Assembly (NCBI GenBank): GCA_963560245.1
Contig: CAUWNS010000023.1
Span: 1 to 28,826 of the forward strand
Origin: Pseudoruminococcus_B sp937901805
GTDB taxonomy: Bacteria > Bacillota > Clostridia > Oscillospirales > Ruminococcaceae
DNA length: 28,826 bases
Reading direction: 5' to 3'
Positions 22,459 through 28,826 of this stretch are shown one piece after another. Each line of letters opens with the position of its first letter. Within the stretch, counting starts at the first letter, position 1. A program made the position numbers and the translations under genes. The notes under the pieces are model-generated. The model ran no database searches and was not told the DNA's origin. It saw only the letters and a program-made list of their open reading frames with translations.

Positions 22459-25400
22459 TTACTCCACATCATACAGCTTGGAGAGTTTGAGCAGATGCTC
22501 ATATTTCTCTTTCGCAGTATCGGAAGCTTTGTCAAAGAGGACGTCCGCTCTATCCGGATAGAATTTCTGGAGAGAGCTGTAACGAACTTCATTCTTGATG
22601 AAGTCTTCATAGCTTGCGCTCGGAGCTTTGCTGTCGAGCTGGAACGGATTCTTGCCAGCGGCCTGCAGACGCGGGTCGAAACGGAAAGTATGCCAGTAAC
22701 CAGCGGCAACGGCGTTCTTAATTTCGGTCTGAGCCAGGGTCATACCGCCGCGGATACCGTGGTTGATACACGGAGCGTAAGCGATGACGATGGAAGGACC
22801 ATGGTAGCTCTCTGCCTCTGTGATTGCCTTGACACACTGGTTGTAATCAGCACCCATAGCAACCTGAGCGACATAGACGTAACCATAGCTCATAGCGATC
22901 GCAGCGAGGTCTTTCTTCTTAACTTCCTTACCGTTTGCAGCGAACTGAGCGATTGCACCGGTCGGGGTAGCTTTGGAAGACTGACCGCCTGTATTGGAGT
23001 AAACCTCGGTATCAAAGACAAGGATGTTGACATCTTCGCCGGAAGCGATGACATGATCAAGGCCGCCGAATCCGATATCATATGCCCATCCGTCGCCGCC
23101 GAAGATCCAGACGGATTTCTTAGCGAGGAAGTCTTTGTCTTTGAGGATCTCTTTGGAGAAGCTGCAATCCGGATCTTTCTCGAGTTCAGCAATCAGCTTC
23201 TCGGTAGCAGCCTGGTTTGCCTTGCCCTCGTTGACAGTGGAAAGATACTCTTCGCAAGCAGCTTTCTTGGATTCAGAGGTAGTAACTTTTGCAAGTTCCT
23301 CAACCTTTGCAATCAGCTGATTTCTCAGAGTTGCCTGTGCAAGGTAGATACCATAGCCAAACTCCGCGTTATCCTCAAACAGGGAGTTGCCCCAAGCCGG
23401 ACCAAAGCCCTTCTTGTTGACAGTATACGGAGTGGAAGGAGCAGAACCGCCCCAGATAGAAGAACATCCGGTTGCGTTTGCAATGTACATTCTGTCGCCG
23501 TAGAGCTGGGTGACGAGTTTTGCATACGGGGTCTCGCCGCATCCTGCGCATGCGCCGGAGAACTCGAGCAACGGCTGTTTGAACTGGCTGCCCTTAACGG
23601 TAGTCTCCTTGAATTTCTCAGCGACTTCCGGTTTTTCAGGCAAATCGTAGCCATAAGCGAAGACATTCTGCTGATCCAGCTGAGTGTCGAGTTTCTGCAT
23701 GGTGAGAGCCTTTTCGCCTTTCTTGCCCGGGCAGACGTTTGCACAGGAACCGCAGCCGGTGCAGTCGAGAACGGAAACGGTCATTGCAAACTTGTAACCC
23801 GGCATACCGGTCATGTCGACGGTCTTCATCTGAGCCGGTGCCTTGGCAGCCTCTTCCTCGGTCATGACAACCGGACGGATGACAGCGTGCGGGCAGACGA
23901 GAGAGCAGAAGTTACACTGAATGCAGTTTGCAGGATTCCAGGTCGGGACATCCACAGCGATGCCGCGTTTTTCATAAGCAGAAGAGCCCTGCGGGAAAGT
24001 ACCGTCAGCCATGCCGACAAAAGTGGAAACAGGCAGGCTGTCGCCCTGCTGTGCATTGACCGGGGTCTGGATGTTGTTGACAAAGTCAACGAGATCTTTT
24101 CTGCTTCCAGTTGCAGGATTGTGCTGAACTTCTTCCGTTGCAGTAGCCCAGTCAGCCGGGATTTCGATCTCTTTGACTTCCTGAACGCCGCGCTCGATTG
24201 CCTGATGGTTCATGGCAACGACTTTATCACCCTTCTTGGAGTAAGAAGCGGTAGCAGCGTCTTTCATGTATTTCACAGCATCCTCAACTGGGATAACCTT
24301 TGCGATCTTGAAGAAAGCAGCCTGGAGGATGGTATTGATACGTCCGCCCAATCCGATATCACGTGCGATATCGACGCCGTCGATGGTGTAGAGGTGGATG
24401 TTGTGGTTTGCGATGTAATTCTTCACGCGAGCCGGGAAGTGCTTGTTGATCTCATCCATATTCCAGCCGCAGTTGAGAAGGAAAGAACCGCCGTCGACAA
24501 CTTCCTGAACCATATCGTATTTATCGATATAGGACGGGTTGTGGCAAGCAACGAAATCTGCCTTGTCAATGAGGTAGGTGGATTTGATCGGGGTATGGCC
24601 GAATCTCAGGTGAGAAACAGTGATACCGCCGGACTTCTTGGAGTCGTAAGAGAAGTATGCCTGAGCATACATGTCGGTATGGTCGCCGATGATTTTGATA
24701 GAGTTCTTGTTAGCACCGACAGTACCGTCAGCACCAAGACCCCAGAATTTACAGTTGGTGGTGCCTTCCGGAGAGGTGTTCGGATTCTCTTCTACCGGGA
24801 GGGAGAGGTTGGTAACGTCATCCACGATGCTGAGGGTGAATTTCTCTTTTGCACCGGTCTCGGCATTCTTGTAGACAGCGATGATGTCTGCCGGGATGGT
24901 GTTCTTGGAACCAAGTCCATAACGGCCGGAGTAAACCGGGATATTGTGGAATTTGGAATCCCGAAGTGCAGCGACGACATCCAGATAGAGAGGTTCGCCC
25001 AGGGCGCCCGGCTCTTTGGTTCTGTCGAGAACGCTGATGGTCTTGACGGAATCCGGGATAGCGTCGATGAGGTGTTTTGCAGAGAACGGACGATACAGTC
25101 TGACTTTGACAAGACCGACTTTGGAACCTCTTGCATTGAGGTAATCGATCGTCTCTTCAATGGTGTCGTCCACAGAACCCATAGCGACGATGATATGCTC
25201 AGCATCCTCAGCGCCATAGTAGTTGAAGAGTTTATAGTTAGTGCCAATCTTTGCATTGACTTTGTTCATGTACTCCTCGACAATTTCAGGAACTGCCATG
25301 TAGTACGGGTTGGAAGCCTCACGAGCCTGGAAGAAGATATCTGGGTTCTGAGCAGTACCATGGAGAACCGGGTGCTCCGGATTGAGCGCTCTTCTTCTGA

Positions 25401-26007
25401 ACGCGTTGACAGCGTCCATATCGACCATCTCTTTGAGGTCTTCATAGTCCCACATCTCGATCTTCTGGATCTCATGAGAGGTGCGGAAACCGTCGAAGAA
25501 GTGGAGGAACGGAACTCTGCCTTTGATTGCTGCAAGATGAGCAACCGCGCCGAGATCCATAACTTCCTGAACAGAACCGGAGCAGAGCATTGCATAACCG
25601 GTCTGACGGCATGCATAGACGTCGGAATGATCGCCGAAAATAGAAAGCGCATGGCTTGCCAATGCACGTGCAGAGACATGGATAACGCCCGGAAGGAGCT
25701 CACCAGCCATTTTGTACATATTCGGGATCATCAGAAGAAGACCCTGAGAAGCGGTAAAGGTTGTGGTAAGAGCACCAGCGGAAAGGGAGCCGTGAACGGC
25801 ACCTGCTGCGCCTGCCTCAGACTGCATCTCAACAATTTTTACTGTCTGGCCGAAAATGTTCTTTCTGCCGTCCGCAGCCCATTTGTCAGATACTTCCGCC
25901 ATAACAGAGGACGGAGTAATCGGATAAATAGCAGCAAGATCAGTAAACGCGTAGGCCACGTGAGCGGCAGCATTATTGCCGTCCATGGTCTTCATTTTTC
26001 TTGCCAT
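22459..26007 (-). CDS. nifJ: Pyruvate:ferredoxin (flavodoxin) oxidoreductase
   Basis: This 1182-residue one-chain enzyme oxidises pyruvate with CoA to acetyl-CoA and CO2 and passes electrons to ferredoxin; it is central to anaerobic fermentation. Domains in order: N-terminal pyruvate/TPP domain (IYPITPSS near 27-34), the transketolase C-like and gamma domains (to about 620), and a two-cluster ferredoxin domain (C695, C698, C701, C705 and C749, C752, C755, C759). The C-terminal TPP domain has proximal-cluster ligands C820, C823 and C848 and the GDGWAYDIGFGG thiamine motif (about 971-982). The length is normal. The start at 26007 is fixed by AAGGAGG; the frame is open 14 codons upstream. Codon choice is strongly biased, as expected for high expression: no TTA, CTA or TCA codons occur in the gene. 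Confidence 0.97.
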   Translation of the reverse strand: MARKMKTMDGNNAAAHVAYAFTDLAAIYPITPSSVMAEVSDKWAADGRKNIFGQTVKIVEMQSEAGAAGAVHGSLSAGALTTTFTASQGLLLMIPNMYKMAGELLPGVIHVSARALASHALSIFGDHSDVYACRQTGYAMLCSGSVQEVMDLGAVAHLAAIKGRVPFLHFFDGFRTSHEIQKIEMWDYEDLKEMVDMDAVNAFRRRALNPEHPVLHGTAQNPDIFFQAREASNPYYMAVPEIVEEYMNKVNAKIGTNYKLFNYYGAEDAEHIIVAMGSVDDTIEETIDYLNARGSKVGLVKVRLYRPFSAKHLIDAIPDSVKTISVLDRTKEPGALGEPLYLDVVAALRDSKFHNIPVYSGRYGLGSKNTIPADIIAVYKNAETGAKEKFTLSIVDDVTNLSLPVEENPNTSPEGTTNCKFWGLGADGTVGANKNSIKIIGDHTDMYAQAYFSYDSKKSGGITVSHLRFGHTPIKSTYLIDKADFVACHNPSYIDKYDMVQEVVDGGSFLLNCGWNMDEINKHFPARVKNYIANHNIHLYTIDGVDIARDIGLGGRINTILQAAFFKIAKVIPVEDAVKYMKDAATASYSKKGDKVVAMNHQAIERGVQEVKEIEIPADWATATEEVQHNPATGSRKDLVDFVNNIQTPVNAQQGDSLPVSTFVGMADGTFPQGSSAYEKRGIAVDVPTWNPANCIQCNFCSLVCPHAVIRPVVMTEEEAAKAPAQMKTVDMTGMPGYKFAMTVSVLDCTGCGSCANVCPGKKGEKALTMQKLDTQLDQQNVFAYGYDLPEKPEVAEKFKETTVKGSQFKQPLLEFSGACAGCGETPYAKLVTQLYGDRMYIANATGCSSIWGGSAPSTPYTVNKKGFGPAWGNSLFEDNAEFGYGIYLAQATLRNQLIAKVEELAKVTTSESKKAACEEYLSTVNEGKANQAATEKLIAELEKDPDCSFSKEILKDKDFLAKKSVWIFGGDGWAYDIGFGGLDHVIASGEDVNILVFDTEVYSNTGGQSSKATPTGAIAQFAANGKEVKKKDLAAIAMSYGYVYVAQVAMGADYNQCVKAITEAESYHGPSIVIAYAPCINHGIRGGMTLAQTEIKNAVAAGYWHTFRFDPRLQAAGKNPFQLDSKAPSASYEDFIKNEVRYSSLQKFYPDRADVLFDKASDTAKEKYEHLLKLSKLYDVE

Positions 26008-26100
26008 AGGAATTTGCCTCCTTTTTTGTTTTACATCGCTTGAAAACACACAAATTTAGAGAAGCGCACACGACACCTCTCCAAATTAGTCTATAGTATG

Positions 26101-26158
26101 ATTTTAACACCTTTACCCTGCAAAGTAAATATCCATCCGTTAAAATTTTAGTGGTGTT
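26101..26158. promoter_or_regulatory. Inverted repeats upstream of the nifJ gene
   Basis: ATTTTAAC (26101-26108) and its complement GTTAAAAT (26139-26146) are 30 bases apart. An overlapping pair AACACC (26106-26111) and GGTGTT (26153-26158) shares the left arm. They sit about 95-150 bases before the start codon, where a promoter is expected (TTTACT-17-TAAAAT on the minus strand is one weak possibility). They may be regulator sites. Confidence 0.35.
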
Positions 26159-26247
26159 TCAAAAGGATTTCCATACTTTTTCATACAAATCCCCCATGGC
26201 CAGCCCGTTTTTCCTCCAGAGAGGATTTGTCTTGCATTTTTCCCGGA

Positions 26248-26481
26248 TTACCCCAGCTTCTTTACATGCAAAGCGGCATTTGCATATCCATTGATGGCGG
26301 CATCCAGGTTTGCTGGTAAGGTTCGTATAATTTGAACTGCCAGATCCAGAACACCCCCGGCTGCCAGGGCAAAAATTGCACAGGCGCTCAATCTTGCGTC
26401 ATAGGAAATCGTTGTTGTACTGTCCGCTGCCAATTTCTGAGAACCCCGCGTCTGTGAAATCACAGCGCCATTTCTGCGCAC
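26248..26481 (-). CDS. Small hypothetical protein
   Basis: This is a 77-residue reading frame starting with GTG, with AGGGA 5 bases before it. TATAAT lies at 26524-26529 on the minus strand, placing a start of transcription about 36 bases upstream. The product has an alanine- and leucine-rich stretch (about 33-60, ACAIFALAAGGVLDLAVQII) that could be a buried or membrane helix. I do not recognise it. The same frame is open for about 30 further codons upstream of GTG, and an ATG with AGAGGAG lies there in another frame, so a frameshifted longer gene is possible. The rest of the 26008-26600 stretch holds only the inverted repeats and the terminator listed separately. Confidence 0.35.
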   Translation of the reverse strand: MRRNGAVISQTRGSQKLAADSTTTISYDARLSACAIFALAAGGVLDLAVQIIRTLPANLDAAINGYANAALHVKKLG

Positions 26482-26598
26482 ACCAATCCCTGCGTCCGCT
26501 GCCTGTGAGGTGGAAAGGAGTATATTATAGCTGATTTCATTGCGGAAAACCCTGCTCCTCTATTCTATGCCCGTCCACATTCCCCGATTTCATACAAT

Positions 26599-26630
26599 AA
26601 AGCCCTGCACCATCAAGGATACAGGGCTTT
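26599..26630 (-). terminator. Terminator of the CNNM/CorC gene
   Basis: A 9-bp stem (AAAGCCCTG 26599-26607 with CAGGGCTTT 26622-26630) has a 14-base loop and is followed by TATTG on the minus strand. It is 20 bases after the stop codon. Confidence 0.65.
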
Positions 26631-26649
26631 TCAGCTATTTTATCACCGG

Positions 26650-28002
26650 TTATTCTTCCGGATATTCTGTCTCCTCACTTCCCTCTTCTGAAGTGCGGGC
26701 AGGGAGTTTGACGATATTTTTAACCGCTTTTACTTTGGCAATTCTGCGTTCTTCCACAGTCAGGATCGTGAAGGTCACATCATCAAAATTGACAATGGAG
26801 TGATCGTTTCCCGTTGGGATGCGGCCAATGACACTCAAAATATACCCGCCGAGGGAATCATAGTCCTCGCTTTCCGGGATGGAGATATCCAATGTTTCGT
26901 TGACATCGTCGATATCGGTAGCGCCGTCAATCAGGAAAGCATGTTCCCCGATTTGGACGATTTCTTCATCCTCGTTGTCGAATTCATCCTGAATTTCACC
27001 GACAATGGATTCCAGCAGGTCTTCCATGGTGACAATTCCAGAGGTGCCGCCGTACTCGTCGACGACGATCGCCATCTGTATCTTGCGCGCCGTCATTTCT
27101 TTGAACAAATCACTGCACTTATTGGACTCCGGCACATAGAAAGCCGGCCGCATATAATCCCTTGCACTAAATGGGCTTTCCTGTGTTTTTCCAACAAGTT
27201 TGAGAAGATCCTTGACATAGAGAATACCAATAATGTTGTCAATATCCTCCTCATAAACGGGCAGCCGGGAATAGCCTTCGCTCATGGCAAGCTGCACAAT
27301 CTCTTCCAGAGGATCCGTCGTAGAAACCGCCAGCACATCGGTGCGGTGGGTCATAACCTCATCCACAGTGATGTTGTCAAACTCAAAGACGTTGTTAATC
27401 ATTTCGCCTTCCATTTCTTCAATGGAGCCTTTTTCTTTTCCAACGTCAATCATCATGCGGATTTCCTCTTCCGTTACCTCATCCGATTCATCGTGCGGGC
27501 TGACGCCAAACAGGCGGGCTACTCCATTCGTCGTTTTAGAAAGGACAAAGACAATCGGCTTACAAATCACGGACAGGCCGTACAACAACCCGCCCAGGGC
27601 AAAAGAAAGCTGTTCCGACTTTGTCATTGCAATCCGTTTCGGAACCAATTCCCCGAATACGAGGGTGACAAAGGAAAGCGCCAAGGTAATAATCACAAAT
27701 GAAATGGCGCGCAGGGTCGAATATGGGATTCCAGTCCCCATCAACAATCCTGCCAGGCTGTCGGCAAAATTATCCGCAGCAATTGCTGAGGAGAAAAAGC
27801 CGGACAAGGTTACGCCAATTTGAATGGTTGCAAGAAAGTTAGAGGGATTTTTGACAAGCTTTAAAATCGTTTTTGCTTTTTTATTCCCCTCTTCCGCCAT
27901 CTTCTCAATTTTTGCATCATTGAGTGAAATGACGGCAATCTCACTTGCCGCAAACAGGGCGTTTGTCAAAATCAGCAGGATCAGGATAATGATGTACACC
28001 AT
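26650..28002 (-). CDS. CNNM/CorC-type membrane protein (hemolysin family, DUF21-CBS)
   Basis: This 450-residue protein has an N-terminal DUF21/CNNM membrane domain (residues 1 to about 165, with NALFAASEIAVISLNDAKI and GFFSSAIAADNFA). Two CBS domains follow (about 205-325, MTHRTDVLAVSTTDPLEEI and then MRPAFYVPESNKCSDLF, VVDEYGGTSGIVTMEDLLE). The C-terminal CorC/HlyC FAD-like domain covers about 340-430. Relatives export or exchange magnesium or cobalt coupled to sodium; the older 'hemolysin' label is not supported by function. The ribosome binding site (AAAGGGGG) lies within the preceding small ORF, whose stop codon directly abuts this ATG. Confidence 0.92.
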   Translation of the reverse strand: MVYIIILILLILTNALFAASEIAVISLNDAKIEKMAEEGNKKAKTILKLVKNPSNFLATIQIGVTLSGFFSSAIAADNFADSLAGLLMGTGIPYSTLRAISFVIITLALSFVTLVFGELVPKRIAMTKSEQLSFALGGLLYGLSVICKPIVFVLSKTTNGVARLFGVSPHDESDEVTEEEIRMMIDVGKEKGSIEEMEGEMINNVFEFDNITVDEVMTHRTDVLAVSTTDPLEEIVQLAMSEGYSRLPVYEEDIDNIIGILYVKDLLKLVGKTQESPFSARDYMRPAFYVPESNKCSDLFKEMTARKIQMAIVVDEYGGTSGIVTMEDLLESIVGEIQDEFDNEDEEIVQIGEHAFLIDGATDIDDVNETLDISIPESEDYDSLGGYILSVIGRIPTGNDHSIVNFDDVTFTILTVEERRIAKVKAVKNIVKLPARTSEEGSEETEYPEE

Positions 28003-28104
28003 TTACGGTCTACCCCCTTTCTGCTGCACGGTGTGTACCAGAAAGCGAACGGCGCAGGCCGTTTGTGGGGTACAAGCCCCCGGAGGAATACTGTCGGGAT
28101 CCAT
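28003..28104 (-). CDS. 33-residue ORF coupled to the CNNM gene
   Basis: An ORF starting at ATG 28104 has an excellent site (AAAGGAG, 7 bases upstream) and ends in TAA immediately before the ATG of the CNNM gene, with no gap. It begins MDPDSIPPG and has two Cys and no membrane segment. Openings like MDPDS-PPG occur at the N-terminus of some CNNM proteins (from memory, uncertain). It is therefore either a translated leader that couples translation to the downstream gene, or the displaced start of the CNNM protein after a frame change. Confidence 0.5.
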   Translation of the reverse strand: MDPDSIPPGACTPQTACAVRFLVHTVQQKGGRP

Positions 28105-28188
28105 AATAATCTCCTTTCAAACAATCAAGCACTGTGTATTCAGCGCCCCAGGCCAATACCATAAGACCCGGAATTTCATTTTGAATAT

Positions 28189-28209
28189 TCTATACAATTT
28201 ATGTATAGA
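28189..28209. repeat. Inverted repeat at the transcription start of the CNNM operon
   Basis: TCTATAC (28189-28195) and its complement GTATAGA (28203-28209) are separated by 7 bases. It lies just downstream of the -10 box on the minus strand, covering roughly +2 to +22, a typical repressor site or a 5'-end stem-loop. Confidence 0.45.
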
Positions 28210-28217
28210 CATAGCTT

Positions 28218-28246
28218 ATGATATCGGCTTGTTTGATATTTGTCAA
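28218..28246 (-). promoter_or_regulatory. Promoter of the small ORF - CNNM operon
   Basis: On the minus strand TTGACA (28241-28246), a 17-base spacer and TATCAT (28218-28223). Transcription would start near 28211, about 107 bases before the small ORF. Confidence 0.65.
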
Positions 28247-28315
28247 GAGGAGAACACTCCCCTACCCGTTTATCTTTGGCTCAAAGATTTTCAACTCCGT
28301 TAATTTTACTATGCG

Positions 28316-28344
28316 TTGAATAAAGCAGGAAAAGATGATAGAAT
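28316..28344 (+). promoter_or_regulatory. Promoter of the CPCC gene
   Basis: TTGAAT (28316-28321), a 17-base spacer and TAGAAT (28339-28344). A perfect 7-bp hairpin (ATCTTTG 28272-28278 with CAAAGAT 28282-28288) lies just upstream. Confidence 0.45.
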
Positions 28345-28376
28345 AAACCTGAAGTTATGGGGGGATAAAATACAGA

Positions 28377-28631
28377 ATGATGAAATATGAATGTCCTTGT
28401 TGTGGCTATTTGACCTATCCTGTTCCGGCAAATGAAGATTGTGGGTATCTTTGTCCCGTGTGTTTTTGGGAAAATGACCCTTTCATTATTTCTGATAATG
28501 ACCCAAGCGATTCTAATCATGGAATAACCCTAAAAGAGGCGAAAACTAATTTCTCACAATTTGGTGCTTGTAAAAAAGAACTGTTATGTTATGTTCGACC
28601 ACCAAGGGATGACGAAAAGAGAATCTTGTAA
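28377..28631 (+). CDS. CPCC family cysteine-rich protein
   Basis: This 84-residue protein starts MMKYECPCCGYLTYP and contains CGYLCPVCFWENDP. The two cysteine pairs (CPCC and CPVC) form a zinc-ribbon-like CPCC domain (PF14206), followed by NDPSDSNHGITLKEAKTNFSQFG, also typical of the family. Its function is unknown; such genes often lie among toxin, immunity or other accessory genes. Codon use is clearly more AT-rich than the neighbours, suggesting transfer. The G-rich site (GGGGGG) is farther from the ATG than usual; the second ATG at 28380 is an equal choice. Confidence 0.85.
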   Translation: MMKYECPCCGYLTYPVPANEDCGYLCPVCFWENDPFIISDNDPSDSNHGITLKEAKTNFSQFGACKKELLCYVRPPRDDEKRIL

Positions 28632-28779
28632 CGACAATCGCCGGTTTATCGGGCTGTTCGCGTAAAGGGGTGTCTCTCTTTGTCAAAGCGGCGGAGGGGG
28701 TTGTTTGTTGACTGAATCACTCCAAAAAACAATTAGAAGCAAGTCCCATATAATCAAAAAGCGCAGGAGGAAAATGATA

Positions 28780-28826
28780 TGTACCCCCTTTACTGGACAC
28801 CCAGTAGAGGGGGTATTATTATGCGG
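28780..28826 (+). mobile_element. Left end of an IS3-family-like insertion sequence (truncated by the window)
   Basis: TGTACCCCCTTTACTGGACAC (28780-28800) has the TG start, the internal CCC and the GGACA spacing of IS3-family terminal inverted repeats. It is also the left half of a roughly 15-bp hairpin with CCAGTAGAGGGGGTA (28801-28815), and ATG CGG at 28821 could be the start of the first transposase frame. No transposase is visible. The 148 bases between it and the CPCC gene hold nothing else I can identify. Confidence 0.45.

Noticed and set aside
22405..26043. 1212-residue open frame on the plus strand
   Set aside because: It is the codon-register antisense of the oxidoreductase gene, its translation resembles no protein and it has no ribosome binding site; it stays open because the sense gene avoids TTA, CTA and TCA codons.
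26800..28303. Long plus-strand open frames opposite the CNNM gene
   Set aside because: They are shadows of the well-supported CNNM/CorC gene; serine/isoleucine-rich nonsense with no start signals.
1..28826. tRNA, rRNA, CRISPR array, phage or defence genes
   Set aside because: Looked for on both strands; no cloverleaf with CCA-proximal features, no regularly spaced repeats and no defence or phage proteins were found.

Overview
The window looks like chromosomal DNA from a strict anaerobe of the Clostridia, probably Oscillospirales/Ruminococcaceae-like (an inference). The grounds are strong AGGAGG-type ribosome binding sites, sigma-A promoters (several with an extended -10), a one-piece pyruvate:ferredoxin oxidoreductase, a 2[4Fe-4S] ferredoxin, and the Bacillus/Clostridium-type gene order speA/yaaO - darA - holB - ricT - (ferredoxin) - trmN6 - rsmI.

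Layout, left to right. (1) 1-3230: the end of an ATP-grasp gene, long-form HPF (hpf, minus), a small 11-residue-repeat lipoprotein, a GNAT acetyltransferase (minus), and an unrecognised membrane-anchored protein behind two tandem promoters. (2) 3227-7475, minus strand: glycogen branching enzyme glgB, then a zinc-ribbon/TM/RCC1-like protein and a zinc-dependent phospholipase C-like protein. (3) 7668-9607, plus: two tandem TrkA/Ktr-type potassium-uptake regulators and a nitroreductase. (4) 9676-10551, minus: a GNAT protein and a small sigma-region-4 HTH protein. (5) 10715-16307, plus: an Orn/Lys/Arg decarboxylase, the c-di-AMP receptor DarA, DNA polymerase III delta', RicT, a ferredoxin with its own promoter, TrmN6 and RsmI. 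(6) 16436-19272, minus: larE-larB-larC for the nickel-pincer nucleotide cofactor, led by a near-consensus promoter and a leader RNA containing an intrinsic terminator. No larA is in view. (7) 19452-21047, minus: an OppA-type solute-binding lipoprotein. (8) 21257-22317: two convergent broken genes, a histidine phosphatase remnant and a flavin-reductase-like gene frameshifted at a T7 run. (9) 22459-26007, minus: pyruvate:ferredoxin oxidoreductase. (10) 26248-28104, minus: a small unknown ORF and a CNNM/CorC-type membrane protein preceded by a tightly coupled 33-codon ORF. (11) 28377-28826: an AT-rich CPCC cysteine-rich gene and what looks like the left end of an IS3-family element running off the window, suggesting accessory DNA at this edge.

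Most of the window is core metabolism and housekeeping. I do not see a defence island, phage, CRISPR array, rRNA or tRNA. The best candidates for something undescribed are regulatory: the larE leader with a terminator between promoter and gene, the coupled small ORF ahead of the CNNM gene, and the ferredoxin gene beside ricT with an 18/17-nt imperfect direct repeat upstream of its promoter. All functional calls come from reading sequence by eye; no database search was run.
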